Positions 6,531 through 7,779 of a stretch of 7,779 bases of DNA are shown here, one piece after another. A program made the translations under genes and the position numbers. Position 1 is the stretch's first letter, and the number at the start of each line of letters is the position of its first letter. Location: contig USBC01000087.1 of NCBI GenBank assembly GCA_900552845.1, positions 1 through 7,779 of the forward strand, written 5' to 3'. This DNA comes from an uncultured Oscillospiraceae bacterium (lineage in GTDB: Bacteria; Bacillota; Clostridia; Oscillospirales; Ruminococcaceae). The notes beneath the pieces are model-generated. The model saw nothing but the letters and a program-made list of their open reading frames with translations, did not search any database and was not told the DNA's origin.

Positions 6531-6559
6531 GACAGAGCAAAGGAGAGCAGGGGGGAAAA

Positions 6560-6648
6560 GGCGGCGGAGCCGCCGCCCCGAAGGGGCGGCAGCCCGCGCG
6601 CCCCTGGGGGCGCGCGGGAGCGGGGCGAAGCTCCGCGGCTCCGCCGCC
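6560..6648. repeat. GC-rich four-way-junction (cloverleaf-like) palindromic element
   Basis: Four perfect or near-perfect stems nest exactly. The outer stem is 6560-6571 with 6637-6648 (12 bp, no mismatch). Inside it, arm 1 is 6572-6579 with 6583-6590 (8 bp, GAA loop), arm 2 is 6593-6604 with 6607-6618 (12 bp, TG gap so the loop must open further), and arm 3 is 6620-6626 with 6630-6636 (7 bp, one G-T wobble, GAA loop). Almost every base is used; only AG (6591-6592) and A (6619) are unpaired at the junction. An alternative local hairpin pairs 6560-6567 with 6570-6577. It lies between the promoter at 6522-6530 and the start of the methyltransferase gene. It may be a mobile GC-rich intergenic repeat or a structured leader. 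No second copy is in the window. Confidence 0.65.
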
Positions 6649-6687
6649 AAATGAGTACCCTGCTGTGAAGAAAAGGAGAAAAGAAAG

Positions 6688-7509
6688 ATGAGTATATTCT
6701 GCTGCCCGAACTGCGGACGACCGCTGACCGGCGAGGAACGGCGGTTGGTATGTCCGGCAGGGCATAGCTTTGATAGGGCAAAGAGCGGCTATGTAAACCT
6801 GTTGCTGAGCCGACAGACGGGGCAGAAGCACCACGGGGACGACAGGCTGATGGTAAGGGCAAGAAGTACTTTTCTGGAGAGAGGTTATTATGACCCGATG
6901 CGGCAGGAGCTGATCCGGCAGGGGCTGACGGCAGCGAGGGAAGGCTTGACGGTGTTGGACGCAGGCTGCGGTGAGGGCTACTATACGGCGGAGCTGGCAA
7001 GGACACTGCGGGAAGCAGGCTTCCGACCGGGCGTTTCGGGGATCGATATATCCAAGGCGGCACTGCAGGAGGCGGCAAAACGGGATAGGGAAACCGAGTA
7101 TGCGGTGGCAAGCTGCTTCCATCTGCCGGTGGCAGGGGAGCGTATAGATCTGCTGCTTTCGGTATTTGCGCCATACTGCGGGGAAGAATTCCGGCGGGTG
7201 CTGCGGCCAGATGGACAGTTTATCATGGTGATCCCGCTGGAAAATCATCTGTATGGGCTGAAGGAAGCCATCTACGAGAAGCCGTACCGCTATGAGGTGA
7301 AGCCATACGAGCTGGACGGCTTTCGGCTGGAGGAGAGCCGGGAACTGCGCTATGAGATTACGCTGCGGGGACAGGAGGAGATAGAAAGCCTGTTTATGAT
7401 GACACCCTACTACTACAAGACGGGCGCGGCAGACCAACAGAAGCTGTTGGACAGAACAGAGCTAAAGACGCCGGTGGAATTTGCAGTACTGCGGTATACA
7501 AAGAAATAG
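6688..7509 (+). CDS. rlmA: 23S rRNA (guanine-N1)-methyltransferase, RlmA family
   Basis: RlmA enzymes methylate N1 of a guanine in 23S rRNA hairpin 35 (G745 in E. coli type, G748 in the Gram-positive TlrB type) from S-adenosylmethionine, near the peptide exit tunnel. The 273-aa product matches family length (about 270). The N-terminal zinc knuckle has C6, C9, C22 and H26 (CPNC, then CPAGH), followed by the RlmA-specific FDRAKSGYVNLLL and HHGDDRLMVRAR. The SAM-binding motif I is VLDAGCGEGYY (89-99), with acidic D120 in GIDISK. SVFAPYCGEEFRRVLRPDG (158-176) is also family-typical. AGGAG (6674-6678) stands 9 nt before the ATG. The gene probably has its own promoter at 6522-6530 and is not part of the atp operon. 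Which of the two guanines is the target cannot be told from sequence here; a Gram-positive host favours the G748 type. Confidence 0.9.
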   Translation: MSIFCCPNCGRPLTGEERRLVCPAGHSFDRAKSGYVNLLLSRQTGQKHHGDDRLMVRARSTFLERGYYDPMRQELIRQGLTAAREGLTVLDAGCGEGYYTAELARTLREAGFRPGVSGIDISKAALQEAAKRDRETEYAVASCFHLPVAGERIDLLLSVFAPYCGEEFRRVLRPDGQFIMVIPLENHLYGLKEAIYEKPYRYEVKPYELDGFRLEESRELRYEITLRGQEEIESLFMMTPYYYKTGAADQQKLLDRTELKTPVEFAVLRYTKK

Positions 7510-7542
7510 AATCATTTTAAGACGGAAAACTGTGCGAACAGG

Positions 7543-7585
7543 AAATCCCCGAAAGGTGCTGCATGATACACCTCTCGGGGATTTT
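7543..7585. terminator. Hairpin between convergent genes, probable bidirectional terminator
   Basis: 7543-7558 pairs with 7569-7584 over 16 positions with one A-C mismatch and a 10-nt loop. The stem base is AAAT/ATTT, so each strand ends the hairpin with a short T-run (ATTTT on +, ATTTCC on -). It lies 33 nt after the rlmA stop and 30 nt beyond the stop of the - strand livF gene, the right place to end both. The T-runs are short, so efficiency is uncertain. Confidence 0.65.
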
Positions 7586-7614
7586 GATGTAAAAACAGGA
7601 GTAAGAGGGCGGCA

Positions 7615-7779
7615 TCAACCGCCGAGATAAGCCTTTTGCACCTGATCACTGGCTTCCAGCTCGGCGCCGGTACCGGAGAGAACAATGCGTCCGGTTTCCA
7701 GCACATAGGCACGGTCGGCAATATCAAGAGCTGCCTGCGCATTTTGCTCGACCAGCAGGATCGTGGTGCCTGCTGCGTG
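7615..7779 (-). CDS. livF: Branched-chain amino acid ABC transporter ATP-binding protein LivF, C-terminal end
   Basis: The - strand is open from the right edge to a TGA at 7615-7617, giving the last 54 residues of an ABC ATPase. TTILLVEQNAQAALDIADRA is the strand and H-loop region, with Gln in the place of the usual switch His, as is usual in LivF. YVLETGRIVLSGTGAELEAS then VQKAYLGG is the standard LivF C-terminus. LivF works with LivG, the LivH/LivM permeases and a LivK/J binding protein to import leucine, isoleucine and valine or related amino acids. The Walker A, Q-loop and signature motifs lie outside the window. It is convergent with rlmA, and the other liv genes would be expected to the right. 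Confidence 0.9.
   Translation of the reverse strand, partial: HAAGTTILLVEQNAQAALDIADRAYVLETGRIVLSGTGAELEASDQVQKAYLGG

Noticed and set aside
6560..6648. CRISPR or tRNA reading of the GC-rich folded element
   Set aside because: There are no direct repeats with spacers, and the arms and loops do not match tRNA consensus bases (no T-loop, no CCA, outer stem of 12 bp).
6187..7437. A 416-codon - strand frame running through rlmA, the GC-rich element and atpC
   Set aside because: It spans two genes on the opposite strand that are clearly recognised and the palindromic element, and has no family resemblance.

Overview
The window holds most of an F-type ATP synthase operon on the + strand, followed by a 23S rRNA methyltransferase gene and, at the right edge on the - strand, the tail of a branched-chain amino acid ABC transporter gene. 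Gene order (c, b, delta-alpha, gamma, beta, epsilon), moderately high GC, strong Shine-Dalgarno sites, the proton-type c-subunit and an RlmA/LivF neighbourhood suggest a gut Clostridia genome, probably Oscillospiraceae/Ruminococcaceae (Faecalibacterium, Gemmiger or Subdoligranulum-like). This assignment comes from protein character alone; no search was run.

Layout. 1-617: the 3' end of a DUF4143 (AAA-type ATPase family) gene. 618-1016: a non-coding, partly AT-rich stretch with a sequence resembling a tRNA 3' end (a possible attachment site) and a very good intrinsic terminator. 1017-1409: an in-frame chimera whose first ~71 codons are the N-terminal arm-binding domain of a tyrosine integrase (DUF4102/P4-type, of a kind familiar from Desulfovibrionaceae and other Proteobacteria) and whose remaining 59 codons are ATP synthase subunit c without the first half of its first membrane helix. 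1441-6487: atpF, a delta-alpha fusion gene, atpG, atpD and atpC, tightly packed with overlaps or short gaps. 6488-6687: a 15-bp hairpin abutting an extended -10 promoter, then an 89-nt GC-rich element that folds on paper into a four-way junction. 6688-7509: rlmA-type methyltransferase. 7543-7585: a hairpin between convergent genes. 7615-7779: livF end.

The F1 part (alpha, beta, gamma, epsilon) looks complete and catalytically intact. The peripheral stalk is unusual: only the C-terminal half of delta is present, and it is fused directly to the N-terminus of alpha. Subunit a (atpB) and the start of subunit c are absent, because the operon is joined at about position 1230 to the integrase/DUF4143 segment. 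The two sides look taxonomically different, so the junction may be an assembly chimera. If it is real, it is a recombination that disabled the membrane rotor genes at this locus. The delta-alpha fusion lies well inside the operon and does not depend on that junction, which makes it the more interesting biological observation.
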